A DNA stretch of 48,271 bases. Origin: JBAYJM01 sp964350585. Its GTDB lineage: Bacteria; Patescibacteriota; Patescibacteriia; 2-01-FULL-39-33. Below, piece by piece: positions 1-8,479 of the stretch. The stretch spans positions 1 through 48,271 of the forward strand of contig CAYGKC010000005.1 of the NCBI GenBank assembly GCA_964350585.1. The letters run 5' to 3'. The position numbers and the translations under genes were made by a program. The notes under the pieces were generated by a model. That model did not search any database. It saw nothing but the letters and a program-made list of their open reading frames with translations, and was not told where the DNA came from. Position 1 is the stretch's first letter; each line of letters begins with the position of its first letter.

Positions 1-1
1 A

Positions 2-1114
2 TTTAAAACAATAAATGGAGATAAGCCTGATATGTATTTGATTTGTAGTATATTGTTTTTAACCTTATTTGGATTAATTATGCTTTCCTCGGCAGGAGTT
101 GCAATCGGTTGGGCAAAGTTTCAAGATCCTTATTATTACTTTAAGCATCAAATTTTATTCGGATTTTTGCCGGGATTATTGCTATTATTTATTTTTTCTA
201 AAATAAATTACCGGATTTGGCAAAAATATGCTCCTTTGCTCTTATTTTTTTCTTTAATTCTTTTAATTTTAGTTTTTATTCCTGGTTTAGGAGGTAAATG
301 GGGAACAGCTAGAAGTTGGATTAATATATTTGGGTTTTCACTGCAGCCGTCTGAAATAGTAAAGCTTACTTTTTTATTATATTTATCAGCTTGGCTTTCT
401 TCAAAGGAGGATCATCATATAAAAGATATCAATTATGGTTTTATTCCTTTTATTATCGTTCTTGGAGCTATTGCAACTTTGACTATTTTGCAGCCTGATA
501 CGGGAACTATGATGATAATCGTCCTTACGGCTTTGGTTGTATATTTTATTGCGGGGGCGCATATTAAGCATTTGGTTTGGTTAGGTATCCTTGGTGTTTT
601 TTCACTTATGGCTTTACTTAAAATATCGCAATATCGATCAGAGAGATTAACAACTTTTTTGCATCCCGAATTGGATCCGTTAGGCAAAGGATATCATATT
701 AATCAAGCTTTATTGGCTGTAGGTTCGGGAAAAATTTTTGGCAAAGGTTACGGACATTCGCGCCAAAAATTTGCTTATCTTCCTGAAGCAATGGGGGATT
801 CAATTTTTGCTGTTATGGCAGAGGAACTTGGATTTATAATTTCGACATTATTTGTAATGGCTTTTTTATTTTTTACTCTCAGATGTCTTAAGTTGGCAAA
901 AATGTGTGAAGATAAATTTGGAAAATTGCTGGTTATAGGCATAGTATCATGGTTTATGATACAGGCAATTTTTAATATTGGAGCAATGCTTTCCATTCTT
1001 CCTCTAACCGGAGTGACTTTGCCGTTCGTGTCATACGGCGGTACCTCGCTTATGGTATGCTTGGCAGCATCGGGAATTTTGATTAATATATCTAAACAAA
1101 CAAAATTAAGCTGA
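2..1114 (+). CDS. ftsW: FtsW, SEDS-family septal peptidoglycan polymerase (5' partial)
   Basis: Polytopic membrane protein of the SEDS family, which polymerises lipid II into glycan strands at the septum with its partner PBP. About ten hydrophobic segments are visible, and the family signature PEAMGDSIFAVMAEE sits near residue 260 counted from the first ATG (position 32). The frame stays open to the left edge of the window, and the residues before that ATG (ending GDKPD) fit the usual FtsW N-terminus, so the real start is probably outside the window. It ends in TGA 7 bases before murG. The FtsW rather than RodA assignment rests on the PEA...AEELGF motif and the murG-murC-murB neighbours. The cognate PBP (ftsI) lies about 21 kb away in this window. 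Confidence 0.93.
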   Translation, partial: FKTINGDKPDMYLICSILFLTLFGLIMLSSAGVAIGWAKFQDPYYYFKHQILFGFLPGLLLLFIFSKINYRIWQKYAPLLLFFSLILLILVFIPGLGGKWGTARSWINIFGFSLQPSEIVKLTFLLYLSAWLSSKEDHHIKDINYGFIPFIIVLGAIATLTILQPDTGTMMIIVLTALVVYFIAGAHIKHLVWLGILGVFSLMALLKISQYRSERLTTFLHPELDPLGKGYHINQALLAVGSGKIFGKGYGHSRQKFAYLPEAMGDSIFAVMAEELGFIISTLFVMAFLFFTLRCLKLAKMCEDKFGKLLVIGIVSWFMIQAIFNIGAMLSILPLTGVTLPFVSYGGTSLMVCLAASGILINISKQTKLS

Positions 1115-1121
1115 TCAATAT

Positions 1122-2195
1122 ATGAGAATAATTTTATCCGGCGGAGGCACTATGGGGTCAGTAAGCCCGTTAGTGGCAGTTTATCAAGAACTAATTAAGA
1201 AAGATCCTAAGAGTGAATTCTTATTTTTAGGCACAAAGGAAGGTCCAGAAGCCAAAGCCGTAGGAAGCTATAAGATAACTTTCAAGCCAATTTCCAGCGG
1301 TAAGTTGAGAAGGTATTTTGATTGGAGAAATTTTTCTGATACTTTTAAGATTGCAATCGGGTTTTTTCAGAGCATACGCCATATTATAAAATTTAAACCT
1401 GATGTGGTTTTTGTGGCTGGCGCGTTTGTTGGCGTGCCTGTAGCCTACGCTTCATGGCTTCTAAGGGTGCCGGTAATTATACATCAGCAAGATATCGTTG
1501 TAGGTTTGGCAAATAAGTTAATGTCTCCTTTGGCGAAAAAAATTACAGTATCTTTTGATATTTCTCTTAAAGGCTTTAAAGGGAATAAAGCAATACTGAC
1601 TGGTAATGCTGTCAGGAGAGAGTTTTACAGTTGCGATATAATTAAAAGCAAAGAATTTTTGGATTTAGATGAAAAATTACCCGTCTTATTGGTTATAGGA
1701 GGAGGGACTGGCGCCGTAGCAATAAATAGATTAATAAAAGAATCAGCTCCTGAATTGGTAAAATTCAGTCAAATAATCCATATAACCGGAAAAGGAAAAA
1801 AAATTGATCTTGATCTGCAAAATTATTATCAATATGAATTTTTAACTTCTGAAATGATTGAAGCATTTTGCGCTTCGGATATTGTAATTTGCAGGGCGGG
1901 GCTTTCTACTTTATCTGAATTGATAATTATGGCTAAACCAACTATAGTAATACCTATGCCCGACACTCATCAAGACTTAAATGCAGATTATTTCCAAAAA
2001 TCTAATGCTATAATAAATTTGTCTCAAAAAAGCGTTACGGCTGGAATTTTAATAAGCCAAATAAAGGAACTTATTTCAAATCCTAATAAAAGAAATAAAC
2101 TGTCAGAAAATATTTCAAAGATGATGCATAGGGAAGGTGCTCAAAAAATTGCAGAATTAATAATTACTTTAAAAGAAGATGCAAGAATTAGATAA
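1122..2195 (+). CDS. murG: MurG, UDP-GlcNAc:lipid I GlcNAc transferase
   Basis: Peripheral membrane GT28 glycosyltransferase that converts lipid I to lipid II at the cytoplasmic face. The 357-aa length is normal. The N-terminal half has the Rossmann glycine loop; the C-terminal half has the donor-binding motif RAGLSTLSEL followed by PMPDTHQDLNADYF. The N-terminal loop reads GGGTMGSVSP where the classical enzyme has GGTGGH, so the usual His is a Ser here. Translation is probably coupled: the gene starts 7 bases after ftsW and its end overlaps murC by 17 bases. No SD sequence is visible. The assignment is secure from the overall pattern and context; the altered loop is reported as a finding. 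Confidence 0.93.
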   Translation: MRIILSGGGTMGSVSPLVAVYQELIKKDPKSEFLFLGTKEGPEAKAVGSYKITFKPISSGKLRRYFDWRNFSDTFKIAIGFFQSIRHIIKFKPDVVFVAGAFVGVPVAYASWLLRVPVIIHQQDIVVGLANKLMSPLAKKITVSFDISLKGFKGNKAILTGNAVRREFYSCDIIKSKEFLDLDEKLPVLLVIGGGTGAVAINRLIKESAPELVKFSQIIHITGKGKKIDLDLQNYYQYEFLTSEMIEAFCASDIVICRAGLSTLSELIIMAKPTIVIPMPDTHQDLNADYFQKSNAIINLSQKSVTAGILISQIKELISNPNKRNKLSENISKMMHREGAQKIAELIITLKEDARIR

Positions 2196-3410
2196 AATAA
2201 AAAAAATTCATTTTATTGGCATTGGCGGAATCGGCATATCCTCTGTTGCCAAGCTTATGAAATGGAAGGGAAAGGAAATTTCTGGAAGTGATTCGATCGA
2301 AAGTGAAATTACAAAAATGCTTAAAGATGAAGGAATTAAGATTTCTTTATCCCAATGTAAGGAAAATGTTCCCCAAAATGCAGATTTAGTTGTTTATAGC
2401 GTAGCTGTTGCGGACGATAATATTGAAAGAATTGTTGCTAAAGAGTATGGTATTGCCGAAATTACTTATCCTCAACTGCTTTCTATGTTGATAGCGAACA
2501 AATACGGAATCGGCATATCAGGTACCAATGGCAAAACGACAGTAACGGCAATGCTCAGCAAGATTTTAATTGAAAACAATTTTGATCCCACTGTTGTAAT
2601 AGGAAGTAAGGCGGATTTTCTCTCAGGCAACGCCAGATTGGGTGAGAGCCAATATTTAATTTTTGAAAGTGATGAATATCGAAATGCTTTTAAAAATTAT
2701 AATCCTAGGATAGCTGTTAACACATATATCGGCGCAGATCATTTTGATTTTTATAAAGATGAAGAAGCGATAAGCCAAGCTTTTAATGAGTATTTTGTTA
2801 AAGTGCCTTCAGATGGTTATTTAATAATCAATGCGGATGACCCCTTGTCTTTAAAGGCTTCAAAAGGCTGTAGCGCAAAAATTATTACATACGGAATAGA
2901 TAATGACGCTGATTACAAGGCGGAAAAAATTATAACCACCGAAGGAAAACAAAATTTTGAAGTTTATAAACAATCTGTTGGAATAAAAACTTCCTTGATT
3001 GTTCCCGGAAAGTTCAACGTGTATAATTCTTTAGCGGCTATTGCAGCGGCTTCAACAGTTGGGATTGAAATGAATAAGATTGTTGCATCTTTGGAAAATT
3101 TCAAAGGCGTTTGGAGAAGGTTTGAATTATTGGGAGAAATGAACGGAAAGACAGTTGTTTCTGATTATGCCCATACTCCTGATGCTATTGAAAAAACAAT
3201 TAGAGCAGCTAAAGAGTTTTTCCCTGAAAAAAGAATTTTAGTTGTTTTTCAGCCACACCAATACAGCCGTACAAAAAAGTTGTTCAGTCAATTTTCAGAA
3301 TCTTTTACTCAGGCAGATAAGTTGATTATTCCGGACATTTTTTACGTTGAGGGAAGAGAAAGGCCCGAAGATTTTGATATTGATTCTAATAAATTAGTTA
3401 AAGAAATAGC
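2179..3410 (+). CDS. murC: MurC, UDP-MurNAc:L-alanine ligase (3' end lost in gap)
   Basis: Cytoplasmic ATP-dependent ligase that adds L-Ala to UDP-MurNAc, the first peptide step of muropeptide synthesis. The N-terminal UDP-binding loop GIGGIGISSVAKLM, the ATP loop GISGTNGKTTVTAML near residue 113 and the C-terminal motif VFQPHQYSRTK are all clear. 410 residues are visible before a 100-N gap; the family is usually about 450-460 aa, so roughly 40-50 residues are missing. The apparent stop just after the gap is in the MurB frame and is not the real end. It overlaps murG by 17 bases, which suggests translational coupling. Confidence 0.92.
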
Positions 3411-3510
3411 NNNNNNNNNNNNNNNNNNNNNNNNNNNNNNNNNNNNNNNNNNNNNNNNNNNNNNNNNNNNNNNNNNNNNNNNNNNNNNNNNNNNNNNNNN
3501 NNNNNNNNNN
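3411..3510. other. Assembly gap (100 N) at the murC/murB junction
   Basis: A run of exactly 100 N. The MurC C-terminus and the MurB N-terminus both fall inside it. The missing coding sequence (about 45 residues of MurC plus about 10-20 of MurB) would need more than 100 bases, so the run is more likely a scaffolding placeholder than a measured distance. Confidence 0.95.
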
Positions 3511-3511
3511 T

Positions 3512-4420
3512 GAGCCGCTGTTTAAGTATTCAACTTTTAAAATTGGCGGAAAGGCTAATTTATTTGTGTTGGCAAATACAACCGAAGAACTTATTGCAAC
3601 AGTTGATATTGCCAGAAAGTCTAAAACTCCTTACGTGGTAATAGGCGGGGGAAGCAATGTATTATTTAACGACAATGGTTTTGATGGATTGGTAATCAAA
3701 ATTAATTCTGGAAGAATAAAGTTAGATAAAGATATTATTGAGTCTGATGCTGGAGTTGCTTTAGCAAAGGTGCTTGGGCAGGCAATCTCATGGAATCTTG
3801 GAGGTTTGGAATGGTGCGCGGGAATTCCTGGAACTATCGGAGGCGCTGTAAGAGGTAACGCTGGAGCTTATGGAAAAGATATAAGTAGTAATGTTTTATA
3901 TATTAAAGTTCTGCGAAATGGTAAAATAAAAAAACTGTCGAATAAGAATTGTAAATTTTCATATCGGAATAGTGTTTTTAAAGAAGAAGGAAACAATGAT
4001 GTAATAATTTCTGTGGCTTTAAAATTAGAAAAGTCAGATATGGAAGAGTTAAAGAATAAAGTTAAAAATATCCTAAAAGAAAGGACTTTAAAGTTTGAAG
4101 GTTTTAGCGCAGGATGTGTATTTAAGAACATTGAAGTCACACAAAACGAAATAGGCAAATTTAAAATGCAGAATCCAGATTTTCCTGATCAATTTGTCGA
4201 ATATAAAAAAATACCAGCAGCATGGTTGATAGACCAATGCGGGCTTAAGGGCAGAGAAATCGGTGGAGCAAAGATTTCAGAAAATCATGCCGCTATAATT
4301 ACAAATACAGGAAAAGCAACTGCTGAAAATGTTATTATGCTTATAAGTATAATAAAGCAAAAGGTTAGGAGTAAATTTAATTTGCAGTTAATGGAAGAAA
4401 TTGAATATGTAGGTTTTTAG
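3512..4420 (+). CDS. murB: MurB, UDP-N-acetylenolpyruvoylglucosamine reductase (5' end lost in gap)
   Basis: FAD-dependent enzyme that reduces enolpyruvyl-UDP-GlcNAc to UDP-MurNAc in the cytoplasm. The visible product begins right after the gap with EPLFKYSTFKIGGKA, the normal MurB N-terminal segment, so the in-frame GTG at 3566 is not the start. FAD-binding motifs VIGGGSNVLFND and GIPGTIGGAVRGNAGAYG are present. SAGCVFKN carries the proton-donor position as Cys (Ser or Cys in the family), and ENHAAIITNTG lies near the C-terminus. It follows murC in the same cluster in a different reading frame across the gap. A 53-bp palindromic element follows within 10 bases of the stop. Confidence 0.93.
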   Translation, partial: EPLFKYSTFKIGGKANLFVLANTTEELIATVDIARKSKTPYVVIGGGSNVLFNDNGFDGLVIKINSGRIKLDKDIIESDAGVALAKVLGQAISWNLGGLEWCAGIPGTIGGAVRGNAGAYGKDISSNVLYIKVLRNGKIKKLSNKNCKFSYRNSVFKEEGNNDVIISVALKLEKSDMEELKNKVKNILKERTLKFEGFSAGCVFKNIEVTQNEIGKFKMQNPDFPDQFVEYKKIPAAWLIDQCGLKGREIGGAKISENHAAIITNTGKATAENVIMLISIIKQKVRSKFNLQLMEEIEYVGF

Positions 4421-4430
4421 ATTATTGGCT

Positions 4431-4483
4431 ATTAGTTATTGGTTATTGGATGAGGATCCAATTGCCAATAATTAATAACTAAT
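4431..4483. repeat. 53-bp imperfect palindromic element upstream of hpf
   Basis: The left arm (4431-4449) starts ATTAGTTATT and the right arm (4465-4483) ends AATAACTAAT. The 19-base arms pair except for two G/T positions, which could wobble in RNA. The spacer holds a further nested match, TTGGAT with ATCCAA. It ends 9 bases before the hpf start codon. A related 54-bp element with the same ends sits in the same position upstream of uppP (11390-11443). It could be a small non-autonomous mobile element or a 5'-UTR hairpin. Confidence 0.7.
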
Positions 4484-4492
4484 ATTGATTTT

Positions 4493-4792
4493 ATGAAAAT
4501 CAACATCAAGGCAACCAATGCAAAGTTAACTCCCGAAGCGCATGAAATTATTGAAGAGAAAATTAATTCTCTTGAAAAATATTTTAGCAACATAATTGAG
4601 GCTAATGTTGAAGTTGGAATAACCACTTTTCACCATCAAAAGGGAGACATATATAGAGCAGAGGTTAATTTAATTGTTCCTAAAACAATTATACGCGCAG
4701 AAGCTGAGACTGACGATATTATTAAGTCTATTAATGAAGTAAGGGATAAGCTTAAGCTGGAATTGATTAAATATAAAGAAAAGAGTAAGTAA
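4493..4792 (+). CDS. hpf: Ribosome hibernation promoting factor, short form
   Basis: Small HPF/YfiA-family protein that binds the 30S subunit at the decoding and P-site region and inactivates ribosomes in starvation. The 99-aa product matches the N-terminal beta-alpha-beta-beta-beta-alpha domain: it opens MKINIKATNAKLTPEA, then has EEKINSLEKYF and a basic C-terminal helix. It lacks the C-terminal dimerisation domain of long HPF, so it is a short form. No SD is visible; the leader is occupied by the palindromic element at 4431-4483. Confidence 0.88.
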   Translation: MKINIKATNAKLTPEAHEIIEEKINSLEKYFSNIIEANVEVGITTFHHQKGDIYRAEVNLIVPKTIIRAEAETDDIIKSINEVRDKLKLELIKYKEKSK

Positions 4793-4820
4793 GTAATTTA
4801 AATATAAATTTTGATTGTTC

Positions 4821-4849
4821 TTGTAAAAATTAAAAATAAATGTTATACT
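4821..4849 (+). promoter_or_regulatory. Promoter for the isolated gene at 4884
   Basis: A -35 box TTGTAA (4821-4826), a 17-base spacer and a -10 box TATACT (4844-4849) preceded by an extended-10 TG (4841-4842). Transcription would start near 4856, leaving a leader of about 28 bases that contains GAGGGGAGAG. Confidence 0.65.
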
Positions 4850-4883
4850 TTTTTTGTTTAGATTTCAATGAGGGGAGAGATAA

Positions 4884-5393
4884 ATGTTTAAAGTGTCAGT
4901 AAGTAACAGGTCTATAAACAAAGTACTGTCGGGAAATGAAGAAAAAATAGTTTTGCCAAGCGGAATAGTAATTTCTAAACAAAGTCTAGTTGCTGGAATC
5001 TATTCCATGACAAGAGTTGTTCTTGAACCTGGCAAAAGTTGCACACTAAAAGGAGGATGCCAATTCCTTAAAAGTGTGGAAAAAGTTGATGGAGATCCTT
5101 ATGAGGAAACAAAAAAAAGAATTTCGATCCCTGATGGTTGGATGTGGATTACGATAAAGTTAAAAATCAATTTCCAGAGCTTGAGCGAATTCTATAAAAG
5201 CTTTGGGAATGAAGTAACTGTTATTAACTTTAAACCATCTAAGACTACGAGCTGGACTCTGCCGGAATTGGCTCAAAATTCTTACTGGTTTGTCGATGTT
5301 TCGAAAAAACATCGCTTCGAGCTTCGTCAGGTTGGAGCTCAAAGAGCATCGGAAAGATTTCTTCTAACCATCAATGAATGTTTTTGTCACTAA
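4884..5393 (+). CDS. Hypothetical protein, 169 aa, stand-alone unit
   Basis: I do not recognise this family. The product is soluble-looking, with no signal peptide or membrane segment, a Gly/Ser/Val-rich beta-type N-terminal half, the segment PDGWMWITIKLK in the middle and three scattered Cys (CTLKGGC, ECFCH at the end). It is a complete single-gene unit: its own extended-10 promoter (4821-4849), a purine-rich SD-like stretch (GAGGGGAGAG) before the ATG, and a strong intrinsic terminator just after the stop. The SD-like leader contrasts with the SD-less hpf and secA on either side. The same organisation recurs at 24341, 26989 (minus), 28150 and 40333. Confidence 0.75.
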   Translation: MFKVSVSNRSINKVLSGNEEKIVLPSGIVISKQSLVAGIYSMTRVVLEPGKSCTLKGGCQFLKSVEKVDGDPYEETKKRISIPDGWMWITIKLKINFQSLSEFYKSFGNEVTVINFKPSKTTSWTLPELAQNSYWFVDVSKKHRFELRQVGAQRASERFLLTINECFCH

Positions 5394-5399
5394 GCACGT

Positions 5400-5426
5400 G
5401 CTGAGGTCCAACCCCTCAGCTTTTTT
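5400..5426 (+). terminator. Intrinsic terminator after the 169-aa gene
   Basis: Stem GCTGAGG (5400-5406) pairs with CCTCAGC (5414-5420) across a 7-base loop and is followed by TTTTTT. Confidence 0.88.
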
Positions 5427-5442
5427 CTTTGTTAATTTATAC

Positions 5443-5471
5443 TTGAAAATTATTAATTAATATGGTAAAAT
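5443..5471 (+). promoter_or_regulatory. Promoter for secA
   Basis: TTGAAA (5443-5448), a 17-base spacer, then TAAAAT (5466-5471) with TG one base upstream of it (extended -10). The start codon at 5505 is about 27 bases from the expected transcription start. Confidence 0.7.
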
Positions 5472-5504
5472 ATGTTTAATTTTAATAAATTTTTCCCTTA
5501 AATT

Positions 5505-8222
5505 ATGTCTATATTTAGTAAAATATTTGGAGACCCTAACGAGAAGGTTATTGATTCTATGCAGCCGATTATTGAAGAAATCAATAAATTTGGAACTCAA
5601 TTGGAGAAACTATCAGATTTAGAATTAAGAAATCAAACCGAAAAACTTAAAAAAACCGTCTCCGAAGGCTCAACTTTGGATGAAATATTGCCTGAAGCCT
5701 TTGCTACAGTAAGAGAAGCTGCTAAAAGAGTTCTTAATCAAAGGCATTTTGATGTGCAACTTATCGGAGGCATTGTTCTTCATCGAGGACAGATAGCTGA
5801 AATGAGAACCGGAGAAGGAAAAACATTGACTGCCACTTGCCCTCTTTATTTAAATGCCTTAGAAGGAAAAGGAGCTCACTTAATTACTGTCAATGATTAT
5901 CTTTCTCGTATCCATGCAGATTGGATGGGGAAAATATATGATTTTTTAGGAATGAGTGTCGGTTGTATTCAACACGAAACTGCTTTTAAATTTGATGCAA
6001 GCAAAGTAAAGAGCCAAGGAGATGAAATGCTTGACGTGCAGAATCTGACACCTTGCACCAGGAAGGAAGCTTACAACTGCGATATTTTATACGGTACAAA
6101 TAATGAATTCGGTTTTGATTATCTCAGGGATAATATGGTTCAAGCTGTAGAAGATATGGCTCAAAGGGATTTGCATTACGCAATTGTTGATGAAGTTGAC
6201 TCTATTCTCATTGATGAAGCTAGGACCCCTCTTATTATTTCTGCTCCCGATATGGAGTCTACTGACAAGTATTATCAGTTTGCTCAGTTAGTAAAAAAAT
6301 TAAAAGAAGAAGAGGATTATAAAATTGATGAAAAAATGCGCGCCGTGACTTTAACGGAAGAAGGTATTTCTAAAGTTGAAAAAATGTTAGGTGTTGGAAA
6401 TATTTACACTGACAGGGGAATTAGTGAAGTACATCATATCGAACAGGCCTTAAAAGCTTGGGCGTTATTTAAGAAAGACAAGGATTATGTAGTTAAGGAT
6501 GATGAAATAATTATCATTGACGAATTTACCGGCAGAATGATGATGGGCAGGCGCTATAGTGAGGGACTTCATCAGGCTATTGAAGCCAAAGAAAACGTTA
6601 AAGTTCAAAGAGAAAGCAAAACTTTGGCAACTATTTCTTTCCAAAATTATTTCCGTCTTTATTCAAAACTTTCAGGAATGACCGGTACTGCGGCAACGGA
6701 AGCTGAAGAATTTTCTAAAATTTATAGTTTGGAAGTAGTCGTTATCCCTACAAATAAGCCCATGGTCAGGCAGGATCTTAATGACAGAATTTATAAAAAT
6801 GAAGAAGGTAAATTCCAGGCTCTTGTAAGAGAAATAAAAGAAAGGCATGAAAAAGGCCAACCTGTTTTAGTTGGTACTGTTGCCATTGAAAAAAACGAAT
6901 TACTTGCAGAGTTGCTTTCTCGTGAAGGTATAGAGCACCAGGTATTAAATGCAAAGCATCATGAAAAAGAAGCGCATATTATTGCTCAGGCCGGAAAAGT
7001 GGGAGCAGTAACGGTTGCCACCAACATGGCAGGAAGGGGAGTCGATATAATTTTGGGAGGACATCCTTTTCAAGAAGAAGAATTTAAAAAAGTGGTAGAT
7101 GCCGGTGGTTTATGTGTAATTGGAACCGAAAGGCATGAATCAAGGCGTATTGATAATCAGTTAAGAGGAAGAGCCGGACGTCAAGGAGATCCCGGTTTAA
7201 CGCAGTTTTACATTTCATTAGATGATGATTTGATGAGGATATTCGGTTCAGGAAGAATGAAATCGGTTATGAATACTTTGGGTGTGCCTGACGATATGCC
7301 CATTGAAAATAGAATAATTTCAAAATCAATAGAACAAGCTCAGAAAAAGGTGGAGAGCCATAATTTTGATATGAGAAAACATCTCGTTGAATATGACGAT
7401 GTAATGAATAAGCACAGAGAGACAATTTATAAAAAAAGGAGATTAATTTTGGAAGGTGCTGATACGAAGGATATGGCTATTACTGCTATAGGTAACGAAA
7501 TTGATAATCTTGTTTTGAGTTATACGCAAGACCCAGAAGAAAGCACTTGGAATCTTGAACAAATTTATGATACAGCAACAACCATATTTCCTTTACCGAA
7601 AGAAGCTAGAAAAAAATTGGAGGAATTGAGAAATGAAGCAGGTGATAGTATTCAAGATCAAAATGCGCAGGAAATGATAGCCGGATACTTGAAAAAAATG
7701 GCAGTAATTTCTTATAATGATTTGGAAGAAAGAGTTAATATGCTTTCAAACGCAAAGCCAGAAATTCCCGTGATGAGGCAAATCGAGCAATCTATGTTTA
7801 TAAGAATAATTGACACTATATGGATTGATCATTTGGATTCGATGCAACATTTAAGAACAGGCATCGGCCTTCGCGGTTACGGACAAAGGGATCCTTTAGT
7901 GGAGTATAAGCGGGAGGCTTTCAGAATGTTTAAGGAACTTTTAGCAATGCTTGATCAGCAATTTGCTTTTAGCATATTTAAAATCGGAATTGTAAATCCA
8001 AAAGAAATTCCGCAAGAGCAAAATCACAATAATCTTCAATTTTCAGCTCCAAGTAAGGAGTCCTCAATGAAATCTCCTATGGCTGCTGATGAAGGACTCG
8101 AAACGAGAAAGGCGGATAAAATAATCAAGGATTCAAAGCATTACAACGGCGACAAGGTAGGACGTAATGATTTGTGTCCTTGCGGAAGTGGTAAAAAGTT
8201 TAAGAATTGTCATGGGAAATAA
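5505..8222 (+). CDS. secA: SecA preprotein translocase ATPase
   Basis: The ATPase motor that drives unfolded preproteins through SecYEG. The 905-aa length is typical. Visible parts in order: Walker A MRTGEGKTLTA near residue 104; the DEAD-type box IVDEVDSILIDEARTPL near 225; the preprotein-crosslinking and second nucleotide-binding domains, with NMAGRGVDIILGG near 510 and ERHESRRIDNQLRGRAGRQG near 545; the helical wing; and a C-terminal SEC-C zinc motif, CPCGSGKKFKNCH. The zinc motif normally contacts SecB or ribosomes; no secB is visible here. It is transcribed alone from 5443-5471. The start at 5505 has no SD but gives the normal SecA N-terminus. Confidence 0.97.
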   Translation: MSIFSKIFGDPNEKVIDSMQPIIEEINKFGTQLEKLSDLELRNQTEKLKKTVSEGSTLDEILPEAFATVREAAKRVLNQRHFDVQLIGGIVLHRGQIAEMRTGEGKTLTATCPLYLNALEGKGAHLITVNDYLSRIHADWMGKIYDFLGMSVGCIQHETAFKFDASKVKSQGDEMLDVQNLTPCTRKEAYNCDILYGTNNEFGFDYLRDNMVQAVEDMAQRDLHYAIVDEVDSILIDEARTPLIISAPDMESTDKYYQFAQLVKKLKEEEDYKIDEKMRAVTLTEEGISKVEKMLGVGNIYTDRGISEVHHIEQALKAWALFKKDKDYVVKDDEIIIIDEFTGRMMMGRRYSEGLHQAIEAKENVKVQRESKTLATISFQNYFRLYSKLSGMTGTAATEAEEFSKIYSLEVVVIPTNKPMVRQDLNDRIYKNEEGKFQALVREIKERHEKGQPVLVGTVAIEKNELLAELLSREGIEHQVLNAKHHEKEAHIIAQAGKVGAVTVATNMAGRGVDIILGGHPFQEEEFKKVVDAGGLCVIGTERHESRRIDNQLRGRAGRQGDPGLTQFYISLDDDLMRIFGSGRMKSVMNTLGVPDDMPIENRIISKSIEQAQKKVESHNFDMRKHLVEYDDVMNKHRETIYKKRRLILEGADTKDMAITAIGNEIDNLVLSYTQDPEESTWNLEQIYDTATTIFPLPKEARKKLEELRNEAGDSIQDQNAQEMIAGYLKKMAVISYNDLEERVNMLSNAKPEIPVMRQIEQSMFIRIIDTIWIDHLDSMQHLRTGIGLRGYGQRDPLVEYKREAFRMFKELLAMLDQQFAFSIFKIGIVNPKEIPQEQNHNNLQFSAPSKESSMKSPMAADEGLETRKADKIIKDSKHYNGDKVGRNDLCPCGSGKKFKNCHGK

Positions 8223-8234
8223 AGAGTTTTCGTC

Positions 8235-8255
8235 ACTTCTTTTTAAAAAAGAAGT
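8235..8255. terminator. Possible bidirectional hairpin terminator after secA
   Basis: ACTTCTTTTT (8235-8244) and AAAAAGAAGT (8246-8255) form a perfect 10-bp palindrome around one base, 12 bases after the secA stop. The stem is AT-rich with no separate T-tract, so terminator activity is a weak inference. Confidence 0.4.
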
Positions 8256-8268
8256 AACCAAGAAAATC

Positions 8269-8401
8269 GCAACCGGATAAAAAATAAAATAAAATCTTCA
8301 CAATATTCGCTAATTTCTAAACTCGTTTCACTCAAACATCTAGAAATTTCCTACGGAACGCGAATATTGATTGATTTTATACTTTAATTTTTATAGGTTG
8401 C
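8269..8401. repeat. 133-bp palindromic element with about 42-bp arms
   Basis: The left arm runs from GCAACC (8269) to CAATATTCGC (8310); the right arm runs from GCGAATATTG (8360) to GGTTGC (8401). Read as reverse complement, the arms match along most of their length with a few mismatches and a short indel. The central 49 bases hold a second hairpin: AATTTCTA (8312-8319) against TAGAAATT (8341-8348). There is no coding frame. The structure looks like a miniature inverted-repeat element. It fills most of the 257-base intergenic space after secA. Confidence 0.7.
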
Positions 8402-8479
8402 AAAAAAGACATAAGTTAGTTGAAATAAAAAAATTGGCACAAGGTTTTTTAATGCTCACAAAAACTGAAAAATAAAAGT

